Origin: Hydrogenimonas cancrithermarum
GTDB lineage: Bacteria > Campylobacterota > Campylobacteria > Campylobacterales > Hydrogenimonadaceae
Assembly: GCF_030296055.1 (NCBI RefSeq)
Contig: NZ_AP027370.1
Location: forward strand, 1,972,501 to 2,036,500
Direction of reading: 5' to 3'
DNA length: 64,000 nucleotides
Position 1 is the stretch's first letter; each line of letters begins with the position of its first letter. Of the stretch, positions 35,284 to 43,724 are shown piece after piece. The position numbers and the translations under genes are program-made. The notes below the pieces were generated by a model that did not search any database, was not told where the DNA came from, and saw nothing but the letters and a program-made list of their open reading frames with translations.

Positions 35284-36444
35284 TCACGTCTGTTTGAAGG
35301 TAATGGTAAAGGTGCTTCCTTCACCCTCTTCGGAGTGAACCTCCACTTTGTACCCATAAAGCTTGCAGATGCTCTCGACGATGTTGAGTCCGATGCCAAA
35401 TCCCCCCTCCACACTGTTTTCTCTATGAAAGCGTTCGAAAATTATTTTGAGTTTCTCTTTGGGTATGCCGATACCCGTGTCGGAAACGGTCAGTACACAC
35501 TTTTTCAATGTTACGTCGATACGCCCTCCGGGACGGGTATATTTGATCGCATTGTCGAGAAGATTTTTGATGAGCAGTTCGATATGATGGGCATCCGCTT
35601 CGACTTGATACGGTTCGATGGAGGTTTTGACATCGACTCTTTTCTGTTCCGCGAGGATCGAGAAGAAATCGATGCTCTCCATCACTTTTTTATCGATCGC
35701 GACTCGGGTGAGATGTTCGGGTTCCGGCGACTCCTGTTTAAGCAGCAGAAAACTCAAATCTTCGTAAACCCTCGCTATGAGCCGGCCACTCATCTGAAGC
35801 GCTTTGAGATAGATCGGTTTGCACTCCTTTTTTTCTATTTTCTGCAGGGCCAGAAGCATCGTCGTCACGGGCGTATTGAGCTCATGGGTGCTGTCTTTGA
35901 TAAACCGGTCCATCGTTTCGATCTTTTCCCGCATCGGTTCGAGGAAAAGGCGTCCGAGGTACCATCCGACAAAGACAAGAAAACCATACGCCATCACGGC
36001 CATCATCGTTACGTTGCGACTGCACCGGAGCATCTGTCGGTGTAACGAGCAGTCCCGTACGACGATCGCGTCGATTCCCATATGCCCACGTACGCTCCTG
36101 TCGATATAGTAGGCACACCCATCTTCGACATACCGGTCACGGCTCAGATCGACCGATTCGGCGATACATCCGCCAATGGCACGGCCGTCGTGACCTATCA
36201 GCCGATACTCGCACCCCACACTTTGGGGAATTTCGAAAGGGGTGCCGCGCATCTGTGCATCGACGGCGGAGGCGGAAATCTGCATCGCTTCCATGCGAAG
36301 GTGGCTGAATACACGCTCTTTTATCGATTTGGAGTCGATCTGGTAAAAGAGAATCGAAAAAGCGGTGACGACCAGAAAACTCGCCCCCAGATAGATCGCC
36401 ATAAAACGGAAGAGCGAGCGCTTCTCATAGGGACTCAAAGCCAT
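35284..36444 (-). CDS. Sensor histidine kinase of an OmpR-type two-component system
   Basis: The 386-residue protein has a membrane helix at about 13-33, a periplasmic region of about 115 residues containing several cysteines (near residues 78, 93, 110, 132 and 141), and a second helix at about 146-165. The H-box STHELNTP (His 187), N-box NLLDNAIKY and G-box GIGIPKEKLKIIFERF follow. The cysteine-bearing sensor could detect redox or metals, but this is a guess. Its start lies within the end of the response regulator gene (overlap 36425-36444). Confidence 0.92.
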   Translation of the reverse strand: MALSPYEKRSLFRFMAIYLGASFLVVTAFSILFYQIDSKSIKERVFSHLRMEAMQISASAVDAQMRGTPFEIPQSVGCEYRLIGHDGRAIGGCIAESVDLSRDRYVEDGCAYYIDRSVRGHMGIDAIVVRDCSLHRQMLRCSRNVTMMAVMAYGFLVFVGWYLGRLFLEPMREKIETMDRFIKDSTHELNTPVTTMLLALQKIEKKECKPIYLKALQMSGRLIARVYEDLSFLLLKQESPEPEHLTRVAIDKKVMESIDFFSILAEQKRVDVKTSIEPYQVEADAHHIELLIKNLLDNAIKYTRPGGRIDVTLKKCVLTVSDTGIGIPKEKLKIIFERFHRENSVEGGFGIGLNIVESICKLYGYKVEVHSEEGEGSTFTITFKQT

Positions 36445-37081
36445 AGCCGACGCCCCTTTCCGTCACGATGTTGGGCACGAATTTCCGTAAAACTTTGATA
36501 TAGCTTCGCAAGGTCGCATCGGTGGGTTGCTCTTCGTAACTCCAGATATTTTGCAAGAGCTCTTCTCGCGAAACGATTCGGCCGCGGTTTTTGTAGAGGT
36601 AATGGAGGATTTCGGCGGCTTTGGGGGTGAGTAATTCGTTCTTCCCCTCGATTTTCAGTGTATGGGTGGGTATGTCGAAGTAGAGGTTTTCGGCCAGTTG
36701 GATCGGTTCTTTTTGGTCGATGCCGTACACACGTACGATATGCTCGATGCGGGCGTCGAGTTCTTCGAATTCGAACGGTTTTTTGATGTAGTCGTCGCAT
36801 CCCAGGTCAAATCCCTCTTTGAGGTCTTTGCTGCTGTTGCGTGAGGTGATCATGATGGCAGGGGTCATGTCTTTGCGTTCGCGCATGGCATGCAGAAGCT
36901 CGAAACCGTCGATGCCGGGTACGTTCACATCAAGAAGAAGCAGATCGAATTTTCCACGCAAAAGTGCATCTTCCGCTTTCTCTCCATCGATGAAGTGTTC
37001 GACACTGTGACCACTCTCCTCCAGATGTTCGACCACGAGTTCGGCCAACATCGAATCATCTTCAAGCAATAATATTTTCAT
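36425..37081 (-). CDS. OmpR-family response regulator
   Basis: The 218-residue protein has a receiver domain (acidic pair EDD at 7-9, phosphoacceptor Asp near residue 52 in LLLDVNVPGIDG, and KKPFEFEELDARI) and a winged-helix DNA-binding domain (LTPKAAEILHYLYKNRGRIVSREELLQNIW, then DATLRSYIKVLRKF). It is translated before and overlaps its kinase. A TAAAAT box ends six bases upstream of the ATG. It is divergent from the beta-barrel/MMPL genes, which may be its targets. Confidence 0.93.
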   Translation of the reverse strand: MKILLLEDDSMLAELVVEHLEESGHSVEHFIDGEKAEDALLRGKFDLLLLDVNVPGIDGFELLHAMRERKDMTPAIMITSRNSSKDLKEGFDLGCDDYIKKPFEFEELDARIEHIVRVYGIDQKEPIQLAENLYFDIPTHTLKIEGKNELLTPKAAEILHYLYKNRGRIVSREELLQNIWSYEEQPTDATLRSYIKVLRKFVPNIVTERGVGYGFESL

Positions 37082-37108
37082 GATTCGATTTTAGCATAAA
37101 CCCTGGTG

Positions 37109-37123
37109 TTAACTTTGTTTTAA
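37109..37123. promoter_or_regulatory. TTAA direct repeat with 11-base period in the regulator/barrel intergenic region
   Basis: TTAACTTTGTTTTAA contains TTAA at 37109-37112 and 37120-37123. An 11-base step is typical of sites bound by OmpR-family regulators. It is a plausible autoregulatory or divergent-control site for the adjacent response regulator. The motif is short and A+T-rich. Confidence 0.35.
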
Positions 37124-37178
37124 TCGCCACCGTAATAATATATTGTTATATTCATACAAAAATTCCACTGGGGTGCCG

Positions 37179-38513
37179 ATGCGGTCTGTTCTTTCTCTCT
37201 CTTTTTTTATTTTCACTCTGACGGCAGTGTGGGCCGATTCGTTGTTTCAAAGAGAGAACAGTGCCGTAACCCAACTGTTCCGGACCGATTTCGGAACGTT
37301 GCGGGGCTCCTCTTTTCCCTCTGCCCTGTTGCTTTTCGAATCGCAGGCCCAAACCGGGGAGTGGCAGACCGAAGCATCTTTGATCTTTCAGGGAAACGGC
37401 GATTTTACCGATACCGGGTTCGATTTCAACCAGCTTTCCATGACCCGCTATCTGGAGGAGGATGAGATAAAGATCGGAAAATTCGTCACCTCCGTAGGGG
37501 TATTGGACTATCTCTCTCTCGCCAACGTTCTAAACCCTGTCAGGGCACAGTTTTTCGACGATGCAAATCCAAATATCCGCCGTATTCCCCTCTGGATGGT
37601 TCAGGGTACTCTCTCTCCTGCGGACGAAACGACGTTCCGTTTTTTCATCGAGCCTTTCGACAGTCGTTACCAAGATTACACCAGTACCTACCTTTCGATC
37701 GCGCTCGACCGCCTTTTGCCGCAATATTTCTCTTCCTACAATCTCGACGACGAGACGCTGGAAGTGATACGAAATGAAATTTTCCTTCCGGCCTATACCC
37801 AGGGCATCGCACCCTCCATCAAAAGAAAAGTGGGCAACTACTACAGTTTCGACAACTTTACGCTTGACAAAACAATGATCGGCTTCGATTATACCCATGC
37901 GGATTTCGATACCATGGTGGGTGTCAACTGGTTCAACAAATATTCGGAAGTTCCCTTTATCGAAGTCGATCCGGATCTGATCGCACTGATTCAGAACGAA
38001 GGGGATGCTGCCGAACATATCAAAGAGTATCTGGATCAAAATGACCTTTCGGTCGTCAAATCGGTCGAAGGGTTTCGTTACAATCAGGTCTCCATCTATG
38101 GAGAGGGGGCGTTTTCCGAGTATGGCATGCGTTTCGAGGCTACGTATCGTGATAAAATTCCGTTGATAGACGATTTTTCCGCACTCTTCATGGTCGGGGC
38201 GGGTATCGATCACAGCGGCGCTTCCTCATATAACGATTTCGAACTCCAATGGATCTATCTCGACGAGAGTGGACAAAACATATTTGCGACGATCTGGGTC
38301 TACAAATATCCTCCATTTTTTTTGAACGGAATTTCCATTCGTCCGGAAAACTATACGATGTACGGCGCTACGGAGGGTGCACATCAAATCAGTTTTCTCC
38401 CCAATCTCACATTCGACTATCGGGAACATCTGCAGCTTCGTATTCAGTACCTCTTCTATCCGGACGATGCCTATTACAACACCTTTATGGCCACGTTGGG
38501 AGTAAGGTTTTGA
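37179..38513 (+). CDS. Predicted outer-membrane beta-barrel protein coupled to an MMPL transporter
   Basis: I start at ATG 37179 (MRSVLSLSF). The 444-residue product has a signal peptide (LSLSFFIFTLTAVWA) and then a long series of amphipathic strands (WQTEASLIFQGNGDF, DEIKIGKFVTSVGVLDY, HLQLRIQYLFYP), ending TFMATLGVRF with a C-terminal phenylalanine. That supports an outer-membrane barrel of about the size of a DUF1302-type or fatty-acid-channel-like protein; no family is certain. The TTG start of the MMPL gene overlaps its TGA. This points to a joint inner/outer-membrane export path. Confidence 0.65.
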   Translation: MRSVLSLSFFIFTLTAVWADSLFQRENSAVTQLFRTDFGTLRGSSFPSALLLFESQAQTGEWQTEASLIFQGNGDFTDTGFDFNQLSMTRYLEEDEIKIGKFVTSVGVLDYLSLANVLNPVRAQFFDDANPNIRRIPLWMVQGTLSPADETTFRFFIEPFDSRYQDYTSTYLSIALDRLLPQYFSSYNLDDETLEVIRNEIFLPAYTQGIAPSIKRKVGNYYSFDNFTLDKTMIGFDYTHADFDTMVGVNWFNKYSEVPFIEVDPDLIALIQNEGDAAEHIKEYLDQNDLSVVKSVEGFRYNQVSIYGEGAFSEYGMRFEATYRDKIPLIDDFSALFMVGAGIDHSGASSYNDFELQWIYLDESGQNIFATIWVYKYPPFFLNGISIRPENYTMYGATEGAHQISFLPNLTFDYREHLQLRIQYLFYPDDAYYNTFMATLGVRF

Positions 38514-40378
38514 GGCTTTCCGGCAAAGTCGCGCTTCTCATCCTCGTCTGGGCCATGCTTTTCTCTCTTGTCGGTAGACTCAACTTCGTTCAGATAGACT
38601 GGGAGAGTTTTTTCCCGCAACGTTCCCATGCCGCGATCGAAAAGAGTTGGTTCGCTCCCACTGTTCAATATCTTTTCGTCGAACTTCCGAACGCTGAAGT
38701 GCTTGAAGCTTTGAAAAGCCGGGGGGTTGTACGCTCCTTCTATCCCGTTGTGACGGGGCATACCACCCTTTTTCTCATTCTGTTTGAACGTAGGTTGCAA
38801 CAAGAGGTTCTACGAAGCGTTCGCGATTTTCCCCATGCCGGTACGGTCATGGCTTCGACGATGCTTCTTGAAAATTTCTATGGGGCGCTTCGTAGCTATC
38901 TCGGTATCGTGGTCCCTCTGCTTTTGGCCTTCAGCTTTCTCGTTTTTCCTTTGCGCTATTGGATCTCCGTTTTGCTGGAGCTTTCGATCTATCTTCTTTT
39001 CAATATGGGGGTACTCTTTCTTTTTCGGATTCCCGTCAGCCCTATATCGATGCTTGCATGGCTCTTTCTTTTTATCTACGCTTTGACGCTGCTCAACTAT
39101 ATGCATCTTGGAGAGATGAATCGCGGAAAACTGGCATTGGGTATCGGCGTTTCCATTGTCACGACATTGATCAGTGCCATCTATCTCAATTTCTCCGATT
39201 TCGGTCTCATTCACGAATTCGGAGAGAGTTTGACGCTCGGGCTTCTATTGCTGGGCCTCTTTCTCGTTGTGCGGATGTTTGGAATACGCCACACCCAATT
39301 CGTCTCCGTGTGGGTCGAAAGAGTACGTAAAAAGCTTGAGGGGTTTCGTGTTCATCGCCTGTTGTCACTTTTTTACATAGGTGTTCTTGGGCTGCTTCCG
39401 TTTTTCGGCAATGCACTCACCATCGATCTCAACCCTTTCAACATTTTTGGAAACGACTCACGGGTACGGGAGGGGATCGCATCGTTCGAAAAGGAACATG
39501 TACCGGCTCTCCCTTTTGTGGTTTCGCTTCGATTTGATAATGTCGACGCCGATTTTTACCGCTTCGAAGATGCGAAAAGGTTATCGAAGGCGATCGGAGA
39601 GATTGAAAAGAACATTTCAGCAGTGCCTCTCGTGACACTGCACACGCTTTACGAATCGTTCGCCGGACAACCTTTTTCCAAAGCCACAGACGCGAGCTAT
39701 GCACAATTTCTTCTGGCACTCGAAATGCTGGAAGAGCCTCTTCCCATCTTCACTACGGATGGAAAAACGGCATATCTTACCTATTCGCTTTCGTTGACGA
39801 CACCCTCCGAAAAGATTCGGGCGCTCGTCGGAAAAATCCGGGAGTTGAACGCGTCTTTCCCGAATGTCACACTTCGGGTGATGGGGAAAGTGGCAGATTT
39901 CGAGTTTATGTCGAAACGATTCTTGAACGAAGCGGCCGTCGGATTTGGAATGTCGTTTATTTTCATTCTGGCTTTTTTTCTCTTTTACTGCAAAACATGG
40001 CGTATCGTACCGGCCATTGTCGTCAGTGCCTGCTTTCCGCTCGTCATGTTCATCGCTTTTCATATGGCATTCGGTATGCCGTTTACACTGATTTCCATGA
40101 TCGCCCTTATTCTCTATGCCGGGTTGTACGCCGACTCTTTCATCCACATATTCATCTGTTATGCACAAGAGAAAGGGCGTTGCCTTTCAGCGGTGCTTCG
40201 CCCCATCGTCATCTCCAATCTGACGATGATCGCAGCACTTGCGGGAATGGTGTTTTCCGGCTCGATACTCGGCGGTTTCGGCATCGAAATGACGCTGCTA
40301 CTCTTTTCCAATCTGATCGGGGTTTTCGTTCTGCTTCCTGCACTCCTGATAAGGTGGGTCAGGAACTGCAACGTTTGA
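38510..40378 (+). CDS. MMPL/RND-superfamily membrane transporter
   Basis: I start at TTG 38510, which overlaps the barrel stop codon. The 622-residue protein has a first helix (KVALLILVWAMLFSLVG), a periplasmic loop, five to six helices, a second periplasmic domain (about residues 300-460), and another helix bundle at the end (GFGMSFIFILAFFLFYC, IALILYAGLYADSFIHIF). This is the half-RND topology of MMPL-type exporters, with an Asp in the putative proton-relay helix (GLYADSFIH). Such proteins move lipids, hopanoids or lipoproteins using proton flux. No adaptor protein is encoded next to it. Confidence 0.8.
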   Translation: MRLSGKVALLILVWAMLFSLVGRLNFVQIDWESFFPQRSHAAIEKSWFAPTVQYLFVELPNAEVLEALKSRGVVRSFYPVVTGHTTLFLILFERRLQQEVLRSVRDFPHAGTVMASTMLLENFYGALRSYLGIVVPLLLAFSFLVFPLRYWISVLLELSIYLLFNMGVLFLFRIPVSPISMLAWLFLFIYALTLLNYMHLGEMNRGKLALGIGVSIVTTLISAIYLNFSDFGLIHEFGESLTLGLLLLGLFLVVRMFGIRHTQFVSVWVERVRKKLEGFRVHRLLSLFYIGVLGLLPFFGNALTIDLNPFNIFGNDSRVREGIASFEKEHVPALPFVVSLRFDNVDADFYRFEDAKRLSKAIGEIEKNISAVPLVTLHTLYESFAGQPFSKATDASYAQFLLALEMLEEPLPIFTTDGKTAYLTYSLSLTTPSEKIRALVGKIRELNASFPNVTLRVMGKVADFEFMSKRFLNEAAVGFGMSFIFILAFFLFYCKTWRIVPAIVVSACFPLVMFIAFHMAFGMPFTLISMIALILYAGLYADSFIHIFICYAQEKGRCLSAVLRPIVISNLTMIAALAGMVFSGSILGGFGIEMTLLLFSNLIGVFVLLPALLIRWVRNCNV

Positions 40379-41081
40379 GGCGGTTCTTTTTGAAAAGTGT
40401 GGCCGAGATGTCGGATGTGATCGTCGATTTGTCGACGCGAAATCTAAGAATACGCTTTTTATCGTGATCGACGATATGCCATGCGAGCACCATCGCCTCT
40501 TCACCGATATTTCCGATGTCGTCGATCACGATCTCTTTTTTGAGCCGGCCGTTTTCATAGGTTTCGATTTTTTTCAGCCGTTTCGAGTTTTTTTCGACCA
40601 GATAGACGGTAATACATCCCGGCCTCTTCCTCTTCGTGATTTTGTAAAGTTCCCCCGTTTCGGTTTCGATCGTCTCGATGGGGAGAAATGTACCGCTCAT
40701 GTCGTGCAGTTCGGCATATGAGATTCCCAGCCCCACCGCTTCTTTGTTTTCCTTGTTTTTGGGGATGATCCGAACTCTGCCGAGAGAGGGGAAGTAGACA
40801 TAGGTCTGTGTCATGGTACCGCTTTTGCGTGTCAGAATCGTTGTACATCGAAGCGTGGATGGAGCCAGGAATCGTATCAAAAGATCGCTGTTGCGGGCAT
40901 CGTTTTTCTTTGCCACGACAAAGGAGCGTTTTTGAACCCCATTCTCTCTTTCCACTGTCGAGTGCACGAGAAAACGGATGTTTTTATGGGAGAAAAGACG
41001 AACGCTTCGTTCGAGTATCTCTTTAGGACTTTCGGCAGAAAGCAGGATGGGTAGTAAAACGAGAATCACATATTTTTTCAT
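40359..41081 (-). CDS. LolA-like outer-membrane lipoprotein-sorting protein
   Basis: The 240-residue protein has a signal peptide (KKYVILVLLPILLSAES) and the pattern of the LolA-like / DUF4292-type outer-membrane lipoprotein-sorting family: long beta-strands such as DLLIRFLAPSTLRCTTILTR, MTQTYVYFPSLGRVRIIP and the GETGELYKI region. The fold is a half-open barrel that holds lipid or lipoprotein acyl chains in the periplasm. This subfamily often accompanies MMPL transporters. Its gene converges with the MMPL gene, overlapping it by 20 bases, and its start overlaps the lipoprotein stop. Confidence 0.75.
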   Translation of the reverse strand: MKKYVILVLLPILLSAESPKEILERSVRLFSHKNIRFLVHSTVERENGVQKRSFVVAKKNDARNSDLLIRFLAPSTLRCTTILTRKSGTMTQTYVYFPSLGRVRIIPKNKENKEAVGLGISYAELHDMSGTFLPIETIETETGELYKITKRKRPGCITVYLVEKNSKRLKKIETYENGRLKKEIVIDDIGNIGEEAMVLAWHIVDHDKKRILRFRVDKSTITSDISATLFKKNRLKRCSS

Positions 41082-43123
41082 GCGGCAGGTGTGCTCCCAT
41101 CGGTGGTGTTGGTGTCATCCTCTCCCTGCATCGCCTCCATCGCGAGAATCCAGTCGAGCGCATCGAGCGTCACTTCCCTCAAACTCTTCTGATTTTCCAG
41201 AACGGCCAGCGCATACTCCTGCATGTTTTCCATCATCTGCTCCGTATTCTTGCCGATCAGCGTCACGATCTGGTCTTTGGTTTGCGGTTTGTACCACTTC
41301 CGATCGAGAATCAGTGCAATGCCTGTTAGAATGAGGTTGACGATCAATTTCATGCCCCCGTAGATCAACAGGCCGAAATCGAGGATCAACATCTCTGTAT
41401 AGACGATCAGCTGTTCGGTATAGACGATACGATCCGACATTTCTCCAATGCGGTCGGCCATCTGCCCGATCTGAACCGCCATCCATAAAACACGATCCGC
41501 CATGATGCCGACCTCTTCACCGCGTGATGCGAAGAGGTATCCCCACTCCATGCCCTGCAGTGCGAAGTTGTAGGCGTCATCTTCGATCTTCATCGTAAAA
41601 CCGTATGCAAGATCGGCCATATGGGTGGCGAAGTCGTAAGCATCCGACTCGGTCTGTGCCGTGAAGGTGTAAGAGAGGTTCGCCATCAGCGATGCGAAAT
41701 TGTAGGCATCGGTTTCGGTCTGTGTCGTGAAATCGAAAGCGTCCCCTTCCGTAGTCACCGCAAAATTGTACGCCTGTGTCGAAAGTGTATCGATGAGCTC
41801 CGTGATGGTCGTCGCCACATCGCCGCTTTCGTCCCCTGTCGTGATGGATGCGATCAGATCGTGAAGATAGCTGTTGAACGTTTCATCGTACGGATTGATC
41901 TGTGATCCGAAAAGAAATTCGAAACTCTGCGCTTCCGATCCTTCGGCAAAACCTGCACTCTCTTCCAGGACCGCCTGGAAACCGTTTTGGGCCAGCAGGT
42001 TGAAAAGCGATTTGAGTGCCAGAGCGAAGACGGCCATTATTTTGGAGCGTCTTTTCAAATTGTCGACAAGCTCTTGGTCTTCGGGGCTTAGCGTATAACT
42101 GCTATCGGCGGAAAGAGCCTCCATGAGCCTTTTGGCTTTCGCCTGGGTATCAGCTGTAACATTCGTCATCACCTGGGTCAGGAACGCCAGAAGAACGGAG
42201 ACGAGTTGGCTCTGGGTGACGACATTTTGTAAAAAACCGACAAGCTCCTGTTCCTCTTCCGCGCTCAAATCCCGTGTCGAAACGGCGGAAACCTGTGCCG
42301 AACCACCCTCCGCGAGTCTGTCCAGCGATATCAGCCCGAAGAGTGAAATCGCCGCGATGACCATCTTCCCGAGGCTTATGACGATATTGTCGTTATCGTC
42401 GAAATTGAGGTCGTTCAGACTCTTCTCTTTTACAATCTGGAGCAGTTGATCGATGGCGAGATAGGTCAGTACCGTATAGGCCAATCCTTTGACCTTGTCC
42501 TGGTCGAGCAAAAGTTCGAGCGTATTTTTCAACACTTCCATCGAAACCGTCAGGAGGTTGACGATCGTTTCGGAAAAATTCCCTTCCGCGAGTTGCTGAA
42601 CAAGATCGTTGAAACCATCGAGTGCACCGGTGTCGGTTTCTCGAAGCTGCATCGCCGCAATCGATCGAATCTCCACCGAATCGAGTGCCGTTGCAGTCGT
42701 TTTGTCGACTTTGTAGCCGATAAGACGAAGCGAAGCGATCATTTTTTCGAACTGGTGGTTGTACTGCTGCCCGGCGATCTCGTGATAGGTCAGATAGTGT
42801 TCCCATACGCTTTTCCCACCGACGCTTCTCAGATAAGAAGCTTCCGGCTGTCGGGTTTTGAAAAACGTACTTGTATCCAGAGCCCCCAATGCACGTTGCA
42901 TCAAACCTCCGGTGGTACCCGTACCGGTGACTGTCGAAGCCGCCGTTTGGTTGAACTCTCCGAGTGTCGTGTTCAGTCCGCTCTGCTTTCTCTTCAGTGC
43001 CGTCACCGAACTGTCGAGCTTTGAAAGCGTTGAAGAACCACCTCCACCACCACATCCGCTGAAAAAGACAGGTCCTGAAAGCGTAGAGGCCGCAGCTACA
43101 CTGATAAAACTTCTCCTATCCAT
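41078..43123 (-). CDS. Tat-exported lipoprotein with 11- and 7-residue repeats
   Basis: AAGGAG lies five bases before ATG 43123, which I prefer over GTG 43129. The 681-residue protein has a twin-arginine signal (MDRRSFISVAAAS) ending in a lipobox FFSGC (Cys 24) and a poly-glycine linker, so it should be lipid-anchored. Residues 50-445 are helical. Residues 451-538 hold eight tandem 11-residue repeats (consensus AYxFA-x5-D/L). Residues 541-603 hold nine 7-residue repeats (MADRIGE, MSDRIVY and similar) that grow hydrophobic. The overlapping downstream gene encodes a LolA-like protein. Function is unknown; a lipid-surface or scaffold role is inferred. Confidence 0.75.
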   Translation of the reverse strand: MDRRSFISVAAASTLSGPVFFSGCGGGGGSSTLSKLDSSVTALKRKQSGLNTTLGEFNQTAASTVTGTGTTGGLMQRALGALDTSTFFKTRQPEASYLRSVGGKSVWEHYLTYHEIAGQQYNHQFEKMIASLRLIGYKVDKTTATALDSVEIRSIAAMQLRETDTGALDGFNDLVQQLAEGNFSETIVNLLTVSMEVLKNTLELLLDQDKVKGLAYTVLTYLAIDQLLQIVKEKSLNDLNFDDNDNIVISLGKMVIAAISLFGLISLDRLAEGGSAQVSAVSTRDLSAEEEQELVGFLQNVVTQSQLVSVLLAFLTQVMTNVTADTQAKAKRLMEALSADSSYTLSPEDQELVDNLKRRSKIMAVFALALKSLFNLLAQNGFQAVLEESAGFAEGSEAQSFEFLFGSQINPYDETFNSYLHDLIASITTGDESGDVATTITELIDTLSTQAYNFAVTTEGDAFDFTTQTETDAYNFASLMANLSYTFTAQTESDAYDFATHMADLAYGFTMKIEDDAYNFALQGMEWGYLFASRGEEVGIMADRVLWMAVQIGQMADRIGEMSDRIVYTEQLIVYTEMLILDFGLLIYGGMKLIVNLILTGIALILDRKWYKPQTKDQIVTLIGKNTEQMMENMQEYALAVLENQKSLREVTLDALDWILAMEAMQGEDDTNTTDGSTPAA
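41510..41773 (-). repeat. Eight tandem 33-base units encoding 11-residue repeats
   Basis: The encoded units start at A or S (G in the last), have Y/F at position 2 and F at position 4 in all eight, and A or T at position 5. Most end in an acidic or hydrophobic residue. Units run from the minus-strand position 41773 down to 41510 with no insertions. Confidence 0.85.
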
Positions 43124-43269
43124 CGCCACTCCTTATTTATATAAATTTTACTAATCCATGATAACTGATGAATGATTAGTTCAATATTAAATTAACTTAT
43201 ATGTTTAACTTCTTTTTACCATTTCGAAAAATTATTTTACGGGTTTTTGGATGCATTTATTCGCCATTC

Positions 43270-43299
43270 CACACTTTTTCCACACTTCTTTTTTACAAT
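43270..43299 (+). promoter_or_regulatory. Copper-type promoter (site 1): CACA direct repeat plus -10, before FixH-like/CusCBA
   Basis: CACACTT occurs at 43270-43276 and again at 43281-43287, an 11-base step. TACAAT at 43294-43299 starts 13 bases after the second copy, so the repeats replace the -35 box. The same geometry recurs at 59286 and 63840. The remainder of the 208-base gap 43124-43331 is A+T-rich and otherwise featureless. Confidence 0.7.
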
Positions 43300-43331
43300 C
43301 CCTCAACCAAACAACACAAAAGGAGAAAGCA

Positions 43332-43715
43332 ATGAGACTATTGCCATTCGCAGCAACCATTCTGCTCGCATTTATATCCCTTCAGGCGGCCGCGTTCGAA
43401 AAGACGGCCAGGTATAGAAACCTGAAAGTCGAAATGGTTTCGGACAAACCGCTGACACCGGGCACGAATCGCCTCAAACTCAAAGTTCTCAAAGGGGGCA
43501 TGCCGCTCGACGACGCCAAAGTGGCGCTCAAAATCTTCATGCCGGCGATGCCGGGCATGCCCTACATGGAATCCAAAACGGTAGCCAAGCCGCTTGGCGA
43601 CGGCCTGTACGAAGCGACCTTCAATACGGCGATGGGCGGTACGTGGCAGGTGTACATCTTCGTAACGACCAAAGCGGGCAAAAAGTACCGCATCAAAACT
43701 TCATTGAACTTATAG
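43332..43715 (+). CDS. FixH-like periplasmic protein leading the CusCBA-like operon
   Basis: AGGAGAAAG precedes ATG 43332. The 127-residue protein has a signal peptide (LLPFAATILLAFISLQAAA) and a FixH/YtkA-like immunoglobulin fold (VSDKPLTPGTNRLKLKVLKGGMPLDDAKVALKIFMPAMPGMPYM). The methionine-rich MPAMPGMPYM loop suits Cu(I) binding, as in CusF-type metallochaperones, although the fold is different. It lies nine bases ahead of the TolC-family gene. A role delivering copper to the efflux pump is inferred from context. Confidence 0.75.
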   Translation: MRLLPFAATILLAFISLQAAAFEKTARYRNLKVEMVSDKPLTPGTNRLKLKVLKGGMPLDDAKVALKIFMPAMPGMPYMESKTVAKPLGDGLYEATFNTAMGGTWQVYIFVTTKAGKKYRIKTSLNL

Positions 43716-43724
43716 GAACAAAAG

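Noticed and set aside
35284-37081. The two-component system as the regulator of the copper promoters
   Set aside because: Its own region has no CACA repeat and it lies beside an unrelated envelope locus; a copper-linked regulator is more likely outside the window near copA.
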